Source: JAFDVL01 sp043783625
Lineage (GTDB): Bacteria; Acidobacteriota; Blastocatellia; RBC074
Length of the DNA: 7,815 nt
Direction of reading: 5' to 3'
Assembly: GCA_043783625.1 (NCBI GenBank)
Contig: JAYVZE010000155.1
Location: 1 to 7,815, forward strand
Shown here: positions 7,170 through 7,815 of the stretch, one piece after another
How the letters are laid out: the number at the start of each line of letters is the position of its first letter
Numbering within the stretch: position 1 is the first letter of the stretch
Notes under the pieces: generated by a model
Seen by the model: the letters and a program-made list of their open reading frames with translations, nothing else
What the model was told of the DNA's origin: nothing
Database searches by the model: none
Position numbers and translations under genes: made by a program

Positions 7170-7358
7170 TCACCAATCCAATAGATTTTTAAGTAGGGAT
7201 AAAATTGATTCCTTCCTCTCTTTATTCAGTATTCCTAAAATAAAGATACTAATAACCAAAACCAAATAAACTATTGCAGCCAAAAACGGAAACTTAAATG
7301 TTAAGTATATCGTTATGGAACTTGCTACAACGACAATTAATATTACTAAATATCGCAT
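7170..7358 (-). CDS. small two-helix membrane protein, unknown function
   Basis: The predicted 62-residue protein is almost entirely two hydrophobic helices (about 3-21 and 25-44) joined by the short K-F-P turn, with a charged tail K-E-R-K-E and an amphipathic end (S-L-L-K-N-L-L-D-W). The start ATG overlaps the stop of the upstream frame by one base (TAATG), which points to translational coupling. Only a weak GGG precedes it. The surrounding DNA is AT-rich (15 G/C in the 60 bases 7201-7260), unlike the genes to the left. I do not recognise a family. Position directly behind the tail of a larger, possibly toxin-like protein would suit a membrane immunity protein, but that is a guess from context. 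Because both helices are short and low-complexity, a chance open frame cannot be fully excluded. Confidence 0.5.
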   Translation of the reverse strand: MRYLVILIVVVASSITIYLTFKFPFLAAIVYLVLVISIFILGILNKERKESILSLLKNLLDW

Positions 7359-7815
7359 TAGAATCCCGTAAGTATTTCACCTATTTTTTTGAATGTTGGT
7401 AAGGCTTTTATTTTTTGATATGCTCCCGTAGCTTCTTCAGGATCATCAAAAGAACCTCCAAATGGAAGTACGCCTAACAAGTTTTGCCAATGACCATAGC
7501 TTGATCTATCGTTAATTCCTTCATTAACTTGTACTATCCTTCGATTGACTAAAAATGCGCCGCCCACTAAATCTTTGACATCATTTAGGCTGGAACCACT
7601 AGAAAAAGTGACACTCCTCCAGTTTCTACGGCTCCGGTAATCCCGGCAATTCCTGCGGGTACTGTTACGGGCAGCGTCACTCCTGCCCTTGTTACTTTTA
7701 ATGCGCCTCGGACAAGATTAGAGTTGTTGTGACATTTAAAATCAATGAGATAGCTGGAAATTCCAGAGTCCGGCGCAGACTTCCAGCACCACATCATACA
7801 GTCCAAAATCGTGCA
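7358..7815 (-). pseudogene. C-terminal part of an unknown protein, apparently frameshifted, entering from beyond the window
   Basis: On the - strand a frame is open from the window edge to a TAA at 7585-7587; its last part is Ala/Gly/Val-rich (T-L-P-V-T-V-P-A-G-I-A-G-I-T-G-A-V-E-T-G). A second frame, one base shifted, carries a plausible protein end to 7358: S-S-G-S-S-L-N-D-V-K-D-L-V-G-G-A-F, then G-H-W-Q-N-L-L-G-V-L-P-F-G-G and a Lys-rich finish E-I-L-T-G-F. The two frames overlap at the A5 tract 7603-7607 (T5 on the coding strand); one more T would fuse them smoothly. The simplest reading is a single gene with a one-base deletion or a sequencing error. Alternatively, the second frame could start at the GTG at 7567 as a 69-residue protein, but no ribosome binding site precedes it. 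The hydrophobic Gly/Ala region followed by a divergent end is reminiscent of the tails of large secreted or Rhs-like proteins, but no diagnostic motif is present and the toxin type, if any, is not recognisable. Confidence 0.45.

Noticed and set aside
7745..7815. Possible Rhs-core remnant (D-F-G-L-Y-D read in a different - strand frame at the window edge)
   Set aside because: Only a few residues resemble the Rhs Y-D-x-x-L-G-R-F region, and the frame closes at once; too weak to assign.

Overview
The window holds five intact genes on the + strand (about 87-7139) and a more AT-rich stretch at the right end (about 7150-7815) whose reading frames lie on the - strand. Two lipoproteins, moderate GC, short palindromic repeats between genes and a thioredoxin/DUF4349/FAD-oxidoreductase/FolC mix suggest a Gram-negative-type environmental bacterium. 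Acidobacteriota of the Blastocatellia type is my best guess, made from the general look of the proteins and not from any marker gene.

Left part: a near-perfect sigma70-type promoter (49-77) lies so close to the start codon of a TlpA/thioredoxin-fold lipoprotein (87-1331) that its mRNA should be nearly leaderless. A striking 177-base nested palindrome (1362-1538) follows, built from three different short hairpins and their mirror images (A-B-C-C'-B'-A').

Middle: a DUF4349 membrane-anchored lipoprotein (1633-2649), an FAD-dependent phytoene-desaturase/amine-oxidase-like enzyme (2678-3949) and FolC (4000-5298) are spaced 28 and 50 bases apart and are probably co-transcribed, although they share no obvious pathway. 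A second repeat, two inverted copies of a different short hairpin (5316-5370), separates folC from the last + strand gene. That gene (5454-7139) encodes a two-part protein: an N-terminal formyltransferase-like domain with an altered catalytic motif, and a C-terminal beta-propeller-like domain resembling the glucosamine inositolphosphorylceramide transferase (GINT1) N-terminal family. It is probably a surface-glycan enzyme.

Right end: on the - strand, a reading frame enters from beyond the window and appears broken by a one-base slip at an A5 tract (7603-7607). It continues in another frame to 7358, where its stop overlaps by one base the start of a 62-residue protein with two predicted membrane helices. 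This looks like the tail of a larger accessory protein plus a small membrane partner. A toxin/immunity-type pair is possible, but no toxin domain can be recognised.

The clearest candidates for something unusual are the nested palindrome, the formyltransferase-propeller fusion and the frameshifted right-end locus. No complete new defence or mobile system is demonstrated.
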